From contig JARLGP010000010.1 in the NCBI GenBank assembly GCA_031292735.1, positions 1 to 64,000 on the forward strand: a DNA stretch of 64,000 bases, in the 5' to 3' direction. Made by a program: the position numbers and the translations under genes. Shown here piece by piece: positions 17,985 to 26,248 of the stretch; within the stretch, counting starts at the first letter, position 1; each line of letters opens with the position of its first letter. The notes under the pieces were generated by a model, which was given only the letters and a program-made list of their open reading frames with translations, was not told where the DNA came from and searched no databases. The DNA is from Holophaga sp. Lineage in GTDB: Bacteria > Acidobacteriota > Holophagae > Holophagales > Holophagaceae.

Positions 17985-18784
17985 ATCGCGAAACGGGAAG
18001 TGCCCCGGTGCTGGAACTGCGCGATGTCACCAAGCGGTTCGGCGGGATCACCGCCTGCAAGGACATCACCTTCGACGTGGCCCGGGGCGGGATCATGGGC
18101 CTGATCGGCCCCAACGGCGCCGGCAAGACCACCGCCTTCAACCTGATCACCGGGGTCTATGGGCTCACCGAAGGGTCCATCCAGCTGGAGGGCAAGCCCA
18201 TCACCGGCCAGCGCCCGGACCTCATCGTCCGCGAGGGCATCGCCCGCACCTTCCAGAACATCCGGCTGTTCCGCAACCTGAGCGTGCTGGACAACGTGAT
18301 CATCGCCCTGGACTGCCACGAGACCTACCCGCTGGCCGCCTCCTTCCTGCGCCTGCCCAAGGTGCGCCGGCGGGAGCAGGCGATCCGCGACGAGGCCATG
18401 GACTACCTGGCCGCGGTGGGGCTGGAGGACAAGGCCGCGACCCGGTCCGACGCCATGCCCTACGGGCTGCAGCGCAAGCTGGAGATCGCCCGGGCCCTGG
18501 CGCTCAAGCCGCGGCTGCTGCTGCTGGATGAGCCGGCGGCCGGCATGAACCCGGAGGAATCGCTGGACCTTTCCCGGCTGATCCGGAAGATCCACGACCA
18601 GTTCCAGCTGACCACGCTCCTGATCGAGCACCACATGGACGTGGTCATGAGCCTGTGCGAGCGGATCTTCGTGATGAATTTCGGCGAGAAGCTGGCGGAG
18701 GGTTCGCCGGAGGAGATCCAGAGCGATCCCGATGTGCTCAAGGCCTACCTGGGAGAGGGGTTCAAGCGTGCTCAGCATATCTAA
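17981..18784 (+). CDS. livG: Branched-chain amino-acid ABC transporter ATP-binding protein (LivG family)
   Basis: 267 residues. Walker A is GPNGAGKTT, and the LivG-type GIARTFQNIRLF follows. The signature region is degenerate (YGLQRKLEIARALA), as is usual in LivG. Walker B is LLLLDEPAAGMNP and the H-loop LLIEHHMDVVM. It energises import together with the LivF partner. Translation is coupled to livM by a 4-nt overlap, and its 3' end overlaps the start of livF by 17 bp. Confidence 0.93.
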   Translation: MNRETGSAPVLELRDVTKRFGGITACKDITFDVARGGIMGLIGPNGAGKTTAFNLITGVYGLTEGSIQLEGKPITGQRPDLIVREGIARTFQNIRLFRNLSVLDNVIIALDCHETYPLAASFLRLPKVRRREQAIRDEAMDYLAAVGLEDKAATRSDAMPYGLQRKLEIARALALKPRLLLLDEPAAGMNPEESLDLSRLIRKIHDQFQLTTLLIEHHMDVVMSLCERIFVMNFGEKLAEGSPEEIQSDPDVLKAYLGEGFKRAQHI

Positions 18785-19475
18785 CCTGAACGTGAAGTAC
18801 GGGCACATCCACGCCCTGCACGACCTCAGCCTGGAGGTGGCGGACGGCGCCGTGGTGGCCGTGGTGGGCGCCAACGGCGCGGGCAAGACCACCCTGCTGT
18901 CCACCCTGGCCGGGCTGCTGACCCCCGCCAGCGGCGAGATCCTGTTCAACGGCCAGCCGCTGCCCCGGGAGGCGTTCCGGGTGGTGGCCCAGGGCATGTG
19001 CCTGGTGCCCGAGCGGCGCCGGCTCTACGCCAACCTCACGGTCAAAGAGAACCTGATGATGGGCGCCTACCTGCGCAAGGACAAGGACGGCATCAAGGCC
19101 GACCTGGATGAGATGTACGAGATGTTCCCCATCATGCGCGAGCGGCTCCAGCAGTTCGCCGGCACCCTCTCCGGCGGCGAGCAGCAGATGTGCGCCATCG
19201 CCCGCGGCCTGATGTCGCGGCCGAGCCTGCTGCTGCTGGACGAGCCCTCGCTGGGCCTGGCGCCGCTGATGGTGCAGCACATGTTCAAGATCATCCGGGA
19301 CATCAACCAGCGGGGCGTGACCATCCTGCTGGCCGAGCAGAACGCCTTCCAGGCCCTGGACATGGCCGACCAGGCCTTCGTCCTGGAAACCGGCAAGGTG
19401 ATCGTCTCCGGCACCGGCCAGGATCTGCTGGACGATCCCCTGGTGCAGAAGGCCTACCTCGGGGTGGCGCACTGA
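18768..19475 (+). CDS. livF: Branched-chain amino-acid ABC transporter ATP-binding protein (LivF family)
   Basis: 235 residues. Walker A is GANGAGKTT, the signature LSGGEQQMCAIARGLM, Walker B LLLLDEPSLGLAP and the H-region LLAEQNAFQAL, all typical of LivF. I chose the GTG at 18768, 7 nt after GGGAGAGGGG and inside the end of livG. It is the last gene of the transporter operon. A small hairpin (GGCGC-CTTC-GCGCC) lies in the 85-nt gap before the next gene. Confidence 0.92.
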   Translation: MLSISNLNVKYGHIHALHDLSLEVADGAVVAVVGANGAGKTTLLSTLAGLLTPASGEILFNGQPLPREAFRVVAQGMCLVPERRRLYANLTVKENLMMGAYLRKDKDGIKADLDEMYEMFPIMRERLQQFAGTLSGGEQQMCAIARGLMSRPSLLLLDEPSLGLAPLMVQHMFKIIRDINQRGVTILLAEQNAFQALDMADQAFVLETGKVIVSGTGQDLLDDPLVQKAYLGVAH

Positions 19476-19560
19476 CGTAGGCACCCCATACCCAAACCTT
19501 CCACACATACCGGGCGCCTTCGCGCCTGCCTAGGGCATTGACCCAATAAGGAGCTTCCCC

Positions 19561-20706
19561 ATGAAAGCCGACTTCACCAAGCAGACCCAGGTGCTGCACA
19601 CCGGCAACGAGATCGACCAGCAGTTCGACGCCCTCAGCGTGCCCATCTACCAGGTTTCCACCTTCCTCCAGGACGTGCACGGCGAAGGCAAGGGCTTCGA
19701 GTATTCCCGCTCCGGCAACCCCACCCGGGACGCCCTGGAAAAGGCCTTCGCGGTGCTGGAGCACGGCAAGCGCGGCCTGGCCTTCGCCTCGGGCATCGCG
19801 GCCATTTCCGCGGTGTTCATGACCTTCAGCAGCGGCGACCACTTCATCGTCTCCGACGTGGTCTACGGCGGCACCTACCGGCTGCTCACCAAGATCCTCA
19901 CCCGCATGGGCATGGCCGTCACCTTCGTGGACAGCTCCAACCTGAAGGCCATCGAGGCGGCGGTCACCCCCCAGACCAAGGCCGTGTTCGTGGAGACCCC
20001 CACCAATCCGATGATGAAGGTGTCCGACATCCGCGCCATCGCCGGCATCTGCCGGGAGCACGGGTTCAAGTTCATCGTCGACAACACCTTCATGAGCCCG
20101 TACTGGCAGAACCCGCTGCTGCTGGGCGCCGACATCGTGGTGCACAGCGCCACCAAATACCTGGGCGGGCACAGCGACGTGGTGGCCGGGCTGGTGGTGA
20201 CCGCCACCGAGGAGCAGGGCGATGAAGTGGCCTTCATCCAGAACGCCATGGGCGGCATCCTGGGCCCCCAGGATTCCTGGCTGCTCATGCGCGGCATCAA
20301 GACCCTGGCGGTGCGCATGGAACAGCACGAGCGCAACGCCAACGCCCTGGCGGCCTGGCTGGAGACCCTGCCCGGCGTGGCCAAGGTCTTCTACCCCGGG
20401 CTGGCCAGCCATCCCCAGCACAAGCTGGCCAAGGCCCAGGCCGGCGGCTTCGGCGGCATGATCTCGTTCGAGCTGACCAGCGCCAAGCTGGCCGAGCACT
20501 TCCTCGGCCGGCTGCGGCTGATCGCGCTGGCCATCAGCCTGGGCGGGGTGGAAAGCCTCATCTGCCTGCCGGCCAAGACCACCCACGCCTCGTTCCCGCC
20601 CGAGCTGCTGAAGAAGCTGGGCGTCAACGACCGGCTGGTGCGCCTGTCGGTGGGCATCGAGAACGTGGAAGAGCTCAAGCAGGACATCCTGCAGGCCATG
20701 GCGTAG
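19561..20706 (+). CDS. Trans-sulfuration PLP enzyme (cystathionine gamma-lyase / gamma-synthase family)
   Basis: 381 residues. The PLP lysine is in HSATKYLGGHSDV (Lys199). YSRSGNPTRDALE and DVVYGGT are family motifs; the YGGT (not YGCT) argues against methionine gamma-lyase. The family makes or breaks cystathionine; gamma-lyases yield cysteine, 2-oxobutyrate and ammonia. The ATG follows AAGGAG. It lies directly downstream of the transporter operon and 4 nt before a second paralogue, hinting at joint uptake and metabolism of sulfur or branched-chain amino acids. Lyase versus synthase cannot be settled from sequence alone. Confidence 0.88.
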   Translation: MKADFTKQTQVLHTGNEIDQQFDALSVPIYQVSTFLQDVHGEGKGFEYSRSGNPTRDALEKAFAVLEHGKRGLAFASGIAAISAVFMTFSSGDHFIVSDVVYGGTYRLLTKILTRMGMAVTFVDSSNLKAIEAAVTPQTKAVFVETPTNPMMKVSDIRAIAGICREHGFKFIVDNTFMSPYWQNPLLLGADIVVHSATKYLGGHSDVVAGLVVTATEEQGDEVAFIQNAMGGILGPQDSWLLMRGIKTLAVRMEQHERNANALAAWLETLPGVAKVFYPGLASHPQHKLAKAQAGGFGGMISFELTSAKLAEHFLGRLRLIALAISLGGVESLICLPAKTTHASFPPELLKKLGVNDRLVRLSVGIENVEELKQDILQAMA

Positions 20707-20710
20707 TCCC

Positions 20711-21952
20711 ATGAGCGAGCAGGACGGCGGTGAATTCAAGACCGTGGCCCCCGGCACCCCGGGGGTCATGGGCTGGGCCGGCAAGGAGCGCCTGCTGGCC
20801 GGTTCCGGGCTGGGCACCCAGTGCGTGCACGGCGGGGCGGCGCCGGACCCGGCCTACGGCGCGGTGGCGGCGCCCATCTACCAGACCAGCACCTTCGCCC
20901 TGCTGGACCTCGGCACCAGCGCGGGATTCGAGTACACCCGCTCCGGCAACCCCACCCGGGCCCGGTTGGAGGAGGCCGTCGCCCTGCTGGAGGGGGGCTG
21001 CGGCGCCATCTGCACCAGCTCCGGCATGAGCGGCATCATCGCGGTGTTGAGCCTGCTTCCGCACGGCAGCCACGTGCTGTGCCCCGAGGACTGCTACGGC
21101 GGCACCTTCCGCGCCCTGGAGCACGCCCGGGTGGTGAGCGGCCTGGAGACCAGCTTCCTGGACCTCACCGACCTGGAGGCGGTGCAGACCGCCATCCGGC
21201 CCAACACCCGGATGCTCTGGGCCGAGACCCCGTCCAACCCCCTGCTGCGCCTGCTGGACCTGGCCGCCCTGGCCCGGGTGGCCCGGCAGCGGGAACTGCT
21301 GCTGGCGGTGGACAACACCTTCCTGTCTCCGGTTCTGCAACAGCCGCTCCACTGGGGCGCCGATCTTGTGTTCCACAGCACGACCAAATACCTGAACGGG
21401 CACAGCGACGTGGTGGGCGGCGCGGTGGTGGCGGCCCCGGGCCGGAGCGACCTGCTCCAGCGCCTGGCCACCCTCAACATGAGCCTGGGCACCAGCCAGA
21501 GCCCGCACGACTGCGCGCTGGTGCTGCGCGGGCTCAAGACCCTGCACCTGCGCATGCGGGCCCACGAGGCCAACGCCCGGGCCCTGGCCGGGTTCCTGGC
21601 CGGCCACCCGGCCGTGGCCAAGGTGAACTATCCCGGCCTGCCCGATCACCCCCAGCACGCCCTGGCCATGCGCCAGCAGACCGGGTTCGGCGCCATGCTC
21701 AGCTTCGAGCTGAAGGACGGCTCCAGGACCGCGGTGGCGCGCTTCCTGCGCGCCCTGCGCTGGTTCACCCTGGCGGAAAGCCTGGGCGGGGTGGAAAGCC
21801 TGGTGTCCCAGCCGGCCACCATGAGCCATGCCTCAATGACCCCCGAAATGCGCGCGCGCATCGGCATCCGGGACGGCCTCATCCGGCTGTCGGTGGGGGT
21901 CGAGGAGCAGGCGGACCTGATCGAAGACCTCCGTCAGGCCCTGGAAGGCTGA
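20711..21952 (+). CDS. Trans-sulfuration PLP enzyme, second paralogue (cystathionine gamma-synthase / sulfhydrylase-like)
   Basis: 413 residues, including an N-terminal extension of about 30 residues before the LGTQCVHGG that usually starts these proteins. The PLP lysine is in HSTTKYLNGHSDV (Lys226). YTRSGNPTR and DCYGGT are conserved. It is the third Cys/Met-metabolism enzyme in this block, 4 nt after the previous one and clearly in the same operon. A split of roles (cystathionine synthesis versus cleavage) between the tandem pair is a reasonable inference. Confidence 0.88.
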   Translation: MSEQDGGEFKTVAPGTPGVMGWAGKERLLAGSGLGTQCVHGGAAPDPAYGAVAAPIYQTSTFALLDLGTSAGFEYTRSGNPTRARLEEAVALLEGGCGAICTSSGMSGIIAVLSLLPHGSHVLCPEDCYGGTFRALEHARVVSGLETSFLDLTDLEAVQTAIRPNTRMLWAETPSNPLLRLLDLAALARVARQRELLLAVDNTFLSPVLQQPLHWGADLVFHSTTKYLNGHSDVVGGAVVAAPGRSDLLQRLATLNMSLGTSQSPHDCALVLRGLKTLHLRMRAHEANARALAGFLAGHPAVAKVNYPGLPDHPQHALAMRQQTGFGAMLSFELKDGSRTAVARFLRALRWFTLAESLGGVESLVSQPATMSHASMTPEMRARIGIRDGLIRLSVGVEEQADLIEDLRQALEG

Positions 21953-21978
21953 GGCCCCGGTCCGGGGGGCCCCAGCCT
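21946..21978 (+). terminator. GC-rich hairpin at the end of the trans-sulfuration operon
   Basis: AGGCT..GGCCCC pairs with GGGGCC..AGCCT around a 7-nt loop, with one 2x2 mismatch. It overlaps the stop codon and precedes the marR promoter. No U-tract follows, so it would be an atypical terminator. Confidence 0.4.
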
Positions 21979-21987
21979 AGGAAAAGG

Positions 21988-22015
21988 TTGACCGGGTGGA
22001 GCAGGGTGCTAGAGT
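21988..22015 (+). promoter_or_regulatory. Sigma-70-type promoter of the marR gene
   Basis: TTGACC (21988-21993) and TAGAGT (22010-22015) are separated by 16 bp. The predicted start, near 22022, coincides with the left edge of the palindromic operator. Confidence 0.6.
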
Positions 22016-22022
22016 CAGTAGG

Positions 22023-22040
22023 TAGGTGTATATGCACCTA
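22023..22040. promoter_or_regulatory. Palindromic operator, probably for the adjacent MarR regulator
   Basis: TAGGTGTATATGCACCTA is an 18-bp dyad with 8 of 9 half-site positions matching, located 24 bp before the marR start and at the predicted transcription start. Its position and form suit autorepression by the MarR protein. Confidence 0.7.
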
Positions 22041-22063
22041 TTCTCTCCAGGGCACCGGATCCC

Positions 22064-22498
22064 ATGCTTCCCACCTACCCCAAGCCGCCCAGCGCATGCC
22101 ATTGCCTGAACACCCGGCGGGCCTCCCGGGCCATCACCCAGTTCTACGAAGACTATCTGGAGCCCTGCGCCCTCACCCTCGCCCAGCTGTCCCTGCTGCG
22201 CCAGACCGCAGGGCTGGAAGGCGGCACCATCCACCAGCTGGCGGAGCGGATGCGCATCGACCGCACCACCCTGAACCGCAACCTGAAGCCGCTGCAGGAG
22301 GCCGGGCTGGTCGGCATCGAGGCCGGCTCCGACTGCCGCACCCGGCAGGTGCGGCTGACCCCGGCGGGCGAGGCGGCGCTGACCCGGGGCTGGGCGCTTT
22401 GGGGCGAAGCCCAGGAAGCGCTCAAGGCGTACCTGGGCCAGGACGACCTGAACGCGCTGGAGACGCTGCTCGCCAAACTGGAGGCCCTCGCTCCCTGA
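22064..22498 (+). CDS. MarR family transcriptional regulator
   Basis: A 144-residue winged-helix repressor: helical dimerisation ends flank a DNA-binding core (GGTIHQLAERMRIDRTTLNRNLKPLQEAGLV) and the wing (SDCRTRQVRLTPAGEAAL). Two cysteines near the N-terminus (C7 and C9 region, CHCLN) could allow redox sensing, which is only a suggestion. It has its own promoter and a palindromic operator immediately upstream, so it is likely autoregulated. No obvious efflux partner is adjacent. Confidence 0.88.
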   Translation: MLPTYPKPPSACHCLNTRRASRAITQFYEDYLEPCALTLAQLSLLRQTAGLEGGTIHQLAERMRIDRTTLNRNLKPLQEAGLVGIEAGSDCRTRQVRLTPAGEAALTRGWALWGEAQEALKAYLGQDDLNALETLLAKLEALAP

Positions 22499-22554
22499 GG
22501 ACCGCCCCTCCCCTGCTTCAACTGCATGAAGTCCTGCCCGGTGGGCCGGTAGGG

Positions 22555-22609
22555 GCCAAAATACCCTGAAATTCCGTCTTACCAAGACGGAATTTCAGGG
22601 TATTTTGGC
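22555..22609. repeat. Perfect 26-bp inverted repeat (hairpin) abutting the DUF4143 ATPase start
   Basis: The arms 22555-22580 and 22584-22609 are exact reverse complements over 26 bp, separated only by ACC. The right arm ends 2 nt before the ATG at 22612. As RNA this would be a very stable hairpin covering the ribosome-binding region; as DNA it could be a protein-binding site. It is less GC-rich than its surroundings. Confidence 0.9.
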
Positions 22610-22611
22610 TC

Positions 22612-23781
22612 ATGACCCTTCCCCGTCCCCACCTCCAGGAGCAACTCGCAACAGCCCTGCAGCGGAGCCGGATCGTGGCCCTGCTGGGGCCCCGCCAGTG
22701 CGGGAAGACCACCCTGGCCCGCACGGTCATGGCGCCGGACCAGCCTGCCTATTTCGATCTGGAGGATCCCGTGAGCGCGGCCCGCCTGGGCGAGCCCATG
22801 ACCGCCCTGGCCGGGCTCCGGGGACTGGTGGTGATCGATGAAATTCAGCGGGCCCCGCAATTATTCCAAGTGCTCCGGGTCCTGGCCGACCGGGACCCCC
22901 TGCCGGCCCGTTTCCTGATCCTGGGCAGCGCTTCCCCCGAGGTGATCAAGGGGGCATCCGAATCCCTGGCCGGACGGGTGGAAATGATCCCCATGGGAGG
23001 CTTCCATCTTGCGGAAGTGGGTGCTCCAGCCCAGGCCCGCCACTGGTCGCGGGGAGGGTTCCCGCTGTCCTACCTGGCCGCTTCGGACAAAGACAGTTTC
23101 GCCTGGCGCAAGAATTTCATCCGGACCTTCCTGGAACAGGACCTTCCCCAGTTCGGTTTGCGCCTGCCCGCCCAGACCTTCCTGCGGTTCTGGAGCATGC
23201 TGGCCCACTACCATGGACAAGTCTGGAACGGGGCCGAGCCTGCCCGCGCACTGGGCGTCAGCGAATCCACGGTCAGGCGCTATCTGGATCTTCTGGAGGG
23301 CACGTTCCTCATCCGGACGCTGCAACCCTGGTTCGCCAACATCAGCAAGCGGCAGGTGAAGGCGCCCAAGCTCTATTTCCGGGACTCGGGACTGCTGCAC
23401 CATCTGCTGGGCATCCACACTCCGCTGGAACTGGAAACCCACCCTAAAGTCGGCGCGTCCTGGGAAGGGTACGCCGTGGAAGAGATCCTGGCCGCCACCG
23501 ACCCCGACGAAGCCTATTTCTGGGCCACCCACACCGGCGCGGAACTCGACCTGCTGCTGATCAAGGAAGGCCGGCGGATCGGCATCGAGTGCAAGCGGGT
23601 GGACGCTCCGAAGCTCACCCCTTCCATCAAGGCAGCCCTGGCGGACCTGGAACTGGACCAGATCGCCATTGTCTATCCTGGCAGCCGGAGCTATTCGCTT
23701 TCCGACCAGGTGAAGGCCATCCCCTTGGCCTCGCTGGCGTCGCCGGAATTCCTGGCGGGGTCGCCGTTCGGATCAGCCTAG
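22612..23781 (+). CDS. AAA-family ATPase with C-terminal DUF4143 domain
   Basis: 389 residues. Walker A is GPRQCGKTTL (26-35), Walker B GLVVIDEIQRAP (about 74-85) and GSASPEVIKG a sensor-like motif. A winged-helix segment follows (ALGVSESTVRRYLDLLEGTFLI). The C-terminal DUF4143 part (ELDLLLIKEGRRIGIECKR) resembles a PD-(D/E)XK nuclease core. The family is widespread, often horizontally spread and functionally unsettled. No Shine-Dalgarno is free: a perfect hairpin occupies the leader up to 2 nt before ATG. It is a single gene, convergent with the DapF-like gene (4-bp overlap). Confidence 0.85.
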   Translation: MTLPRPHLQEQLATALQRSRIVALLGPRQCGKTTLARTVMAPDQPAYFDLEDPVSAARLGEPMTALAGLRGLVVIDEIQRAPQLFQVLRVLADRDPLPARFLILGSASPEVIKGASESLAGRVEMIPMGGFHLAEVGAPAQARHWSRGGFPLSYLAASDKDSFAWRKNFIRTFLEQDLPQFGLRLPAQTFLRFWSMLAHYHGQVWNGAEPARALGVSESTVRRYLDLLEGTFLIRTLQPWFANISKRQVKAPKLYFRDSGLLHHLLGIHTPLELETHPKVGASWEGYAVEEILAATDPDEAYFWATHTGAELDLLLIKEGRRIGIECKRVDAPKLTPSIKAALADLELDQIAIVYPGSRSYSLSDQVKAIPLASLASPEFLAGSPFGSA

Positions 23782-24629
23782 ACCAATTCCCCCGCCCGGA
23801 TCCTGGCCAGCAGGTCGTCCGCGAAGGTGCCTTCCATGACCTTCTCCACCGGCCCCACCAGGTGCGCGGTGCCGCCCTTGAAGGTCACCTGCAGCACCCC
23901 GCCGGGCATGTGCACGGTCACCTCGTCGTCCACCAGGCCCAGCTTCCGGGCCGCCGCCGCGGCGCCGCAGCTGGAGCTGCCCGAGGCCAGGGTGTAGCCG
24001 GCGCCCCGCTCCCAGATCTCGATCAGGATCTCCGAACGGGACAGCACCTGCAGGAACTGCACGTTGGTCTTGGCCGGGAACAGCGGCGCGCGCTCGATCA
24101 CCGGGCCCAGCCGGCAGGCCAGGGCCTCGCTCAGCGGCAGCCCGGTCACCACGCAGTGGGGATTGCCCATGGAAACGAAGGTGATCCGGCAGCGCTCCCC
24201 GCCGAACTCCACGTCCCGGTCCACGATCGGCCCCCCTCCGGGGCCCGTGAAGCTGGGCGCGCCCATGTCCACCTGCACCACCTTGGCCAGGGGATCGATG
24301 ATCTGCGCCACCACCGGCCCGCCCTTGGTGCGCAGCGGGAACGGCGCCGCCTCCACGAACCCGTGCTCGTAGAGGAACCAGGAGAAGATGCGCAGGCCGT
24401 TGCCGCTCTTCTCGGCCTCGCTGCCGTCCGGATTGAAGATCCGCAGGGCCAGCTGGTCCGGATCGGTCAGGCCGGCCAGGGGGCCCAGCAGGATCCCGTC
24501 GGACCCGGCGCCGTAGTGCCGGTCGCACACGGCGCGCACCGCCGCAGGGGTGGGATCGAACGGAAACCGGGCCGGGTCGATCACGATGTAGTCGTTGCCC
24601 AGTCCGTGATATTTGTAGAAATCGGCCAT
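23778..24629 (-). CDS. DapF-like (diaminopimelate epimerase family) protein lacking both catalytic cysteines
   Basis: A 283-residue two-lobed PLP-independent epimerase fold. The first signature reads NPDGSEAEKSGNGLR: Ser75 stands where the catalytic Cys of DapF is expected. The second reads ERGAGYTLASGSSSCG: Ser216 replaces the second catalytic Cys of the ACGTG motif, and Tyr replaces the Glu of GET. The fold is clear, but the DAP racemisation chemistry is doubtful. It could be a divergent epimerase, an isomerase, or a protein with another role. I chose the ATG at 24629 (GGAG upstream); one at 24656 is possible. No lysine-pathway genes are nearby. Confidence 0.8.
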   Translation of the reverse strand: MADFYKYHGLGNDYIVIDPARFPFDPTPAAVRAVCDRHYGAGSDGILLGPLAGLTDPDQLALRIFNPDGSEAEKSGNGLRIFSWFLYEHGFVEAAPFPLRTKGGPVVAQIIDPLAKVVQVDMGAPSFTGPGGGPIVDRDVEFGGERCRITFVSMGNPHCVVTGLPLSEALACRLGPVIERAPLFPAKTNVQFLQVLSRSEILIEIWERGAGYTLASGSSSCGAAAAARKLGLVDDEVTVHMPGGVLQVTFKGGTAHLVGPVEKVMEGTFADDLLARIRAGELV

Positions 24630-24723
24630 CTTCGGCTCCATGGTTGATCCAGCCATTGTGGCTCAACCCGAAGGCCGCCACTGATACAATGAATTCTCCC
24701 CGACGGGACTATTCGTGTGAAAC

Positions 24724-25071
24724 ATGATTCTACGCAAGGAATACGGCTTCGAGGCCGCCCACTTCATCTACAACCACCCCGGCAAGTGTCGCAATCTGCA
24801 TGGCCACAGTTATAAATTGTTCGTATCCTTGGAAGGAGACGTGCATGCGGAGACCGGCATGATCATTGATTTTGATGATCTTTCCAAGGTGGTGCGGGAC
24901 AAGGTGCTTTCGGCGCTGGACCACCGTTTCCTCAACGATCTGATCCCCCTGTCCACGGCGGAGAACATCGTCACCTGGATATGGGGGCAGCTGAAGCCCG
25001 ACCTGCCGGAGCTGATGCAGTTGGAGCTCTATGAAACCGCCGACAACTGCGTGATCTACCGGGGGGTCTAA
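24724..25071 (+). CDS. queD: 6-carboxy-5,6,7,8-tetrahydropterin synthase (queuosine pathway)
   Basis: 115 residues. Zinc ligands are in FEAAHF and LHGHSY. The catalytic Cys is in KCRNLHGH, Asp-His in SALDHRFLND and Glu in LYETADN. QueD converts 7,8-dihydroneopterin triphosphate to 6-carboxy-tetrahydropterin for 7-deazaguanine synthesis. queC and queF lie about 21-22 kb away, supporting this role over PTPS of biopterin synthesis. Its stop overlaps the next ATG by one base (TAATG). Confidence 0.9.
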   Translation: MILRKEYGFEAAHFIYNHPGKCRNLHGHSYKLFVSLEGDVHAETGMIIDFDDLSKVVRDKVLSALDHRFLNDLIPLSTAENIVTWIWGQLKPDLPELMQLELYETADNCVIYRGV

Positions 25072-25571
25072 TGCGGCTGGGCTGGGTGGCCCTTCCATTG
25101 CTGATCGCCGTTCCGGCCTGCTCACCCGTGCAGAAATACCAGGAGGCCGCCCGCAGCCTCCGCTTCTCCCTGGACCGGGTGGAACCCGCCCTGGAGCTGG
25201 GCTTCCCCCTGGATCGCTCGCGCATCCGGTTCGAGGTCACCCTCGGGGTGGAGAACCCCTCCACCGTCGCCTTCCACCTCCAGGGGTTCGAAGGGGCCTT
25301 CCGCCTGGAAACCGGCGGCAAGCTCCAGCCGCTGGGCCAGGTGCGGCTGCTGCGGCCCATGGAGCTGCCGGCCGGAGGCCGGGCGCAGCTGGCCGTGGCC
25401 CTGGCCTTCGACTACCGGGACCTGGCCCAGAGCTGGCCCGCGCTGCAGGGGGCGCTGCGCGGCGAGGGCCCGGGCGCCTGGGAACTGGAAGGGGTGCTGC
25501 GCGGCGACGTGTACGGCTTCCCCGTGCAACTGCCGGTGCACGCCCGCCGGTCCTTTGGAGCCGAACCATGA
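25071..25571 (+). CDS. LEA14-like (WHy domain) lipoprotein
   Basis: 166 residues. A short signal peptide ends in a lipobox (AVPAC, Cys17), predicting a membrane-anchored lipoprotein. The rest is a beta-rich domain with the pattern of LEA14/WHy proteins (RFEVTLGVENPSTVAFHLQGFEGAF). Molecular role is unknown. It overlaps queD by 1 nt and the HAD gene by 4 nt, so the three form one operon, but I see no functional link. Confidence 0.7.
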   Translation: MRLGWVALPLLIAVPACSPVQKYQEAARSLRFSLDRVEPALELGFPLDRSRIRFEVTLGVENPSTVAFHLQGFEGAFRLETGGKLQPLGQVRLLRPMELPAGGRAQLAVALAFDYRDLAQSWPALQGALRGEGPGAWELEGVLRGDVYGFPVQLPVHARRSFGAEP

Positions 25572-26248
25572 TCCGCGCCGTGGTGTTCGACCTGTGGAAC
25601 ACGATCGTGCACAGCGAGAACGGTGACCCGTTCCAGCATCTCCAGCGCCTGCTCTCCCCGGAGCAGAACCGCCATTTCCCGGAGCTCAAGCGGGACGCCA
25701 TGGGCCGGCCCCACGCCGACGCCCAGGCCCTGCTCTCGGTGTGGCAGGAGCGGCTGGGGCTCAGTTCCGAGCAGCTGCAGACCATGGCCGAGGTGTTCCG
25801 CACCGCGGCCGGCGACGCCCAGTGCTTTCCCGAGGCGGTGCAGGCGGTGAGCGACACCCGCAAGCTGGCCCGGGTCGCCCTGCTTTCCAACACCCAGAGC
25901 TTCGACCTGGCCTTCCTGGACCGGCTGGCGCTCCCCAGCCTGATCAGCTCCCGCTTCCTCAGCGCTGAACTGGGCTTCCTCAAGCCCGATCCGGCCGCGT
26001 TCGGGGCGGTGCAGCGCAAGCTCGGGCTGTTCCCTGGCGAACTGGCCATGGTGGGGGACAGCTGGCGGGACGACGTGGCCGGCGCCCTGGAAGCGGGCTG
26101 GACCGCCATCTGGGTGAACCGCAAAGGAATGGCCCGGCCGCCCCACGATCCCGAAGCGGAGCTGGTGGAGATCTCCGACCTGGCGCCGGTGCCCACGCTC
26201 ATCGACAACCTCCAGGCCGGGGCCCGCTGCAGCACGTGTCTCGGCTAA
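25568..26248 (+). CDS. HAD-superfamily hydrolase
   Basis: 226 residues. Motif I is VVFDLWNTI: the second Asp of DxDxT is Trp, which removes the usual acid/base residue but is found in some HAD subfamilies. Motif II is LLSNT, motif III the Lys in FLKPDPAAF and motif IV MVGDSWRDDVAGA. It is probably a phosphatase or dehalogenase-like enzyme with unknown substrate. It overlaps the lipoprotein gene (ATGA) and is convergent with the acyltransferase gene (4-bp overlap). Confidence 0.85.
   Translation: MIRAVVFDLWNTIVHSENGDPFQHLQRLLSPEQNRHFPELKRDAMGRPHADAQALLSVWQERLGLSSEQLQTMAEVFRTAAGDAQCFPEAVQAVSDTRKLARVALLSNTQSFDLAFLDRLALPSLISSRFLSAELGFLKPDPAAFGAVQRKLGLFPGELAMVGDSWRDDVAGALEAGWTAIWVNRKGMARPPHDPEAELVEISDLAPVPTLIDNLQAGARCSTCLG

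Noticed and set aside
19561..20706. Methionine gamma-lyase
   Set aside because: The active-site segment reads YGGT; methionine gamma-lyases carry YGCT with a functional Cys.
23778..24656. Assignment as a genuine dapF
   Set aside because: Both catalytic Cys positions are Ser, and no lysine or peptidoglycan genes are adjacent, so I give only a family-level name.
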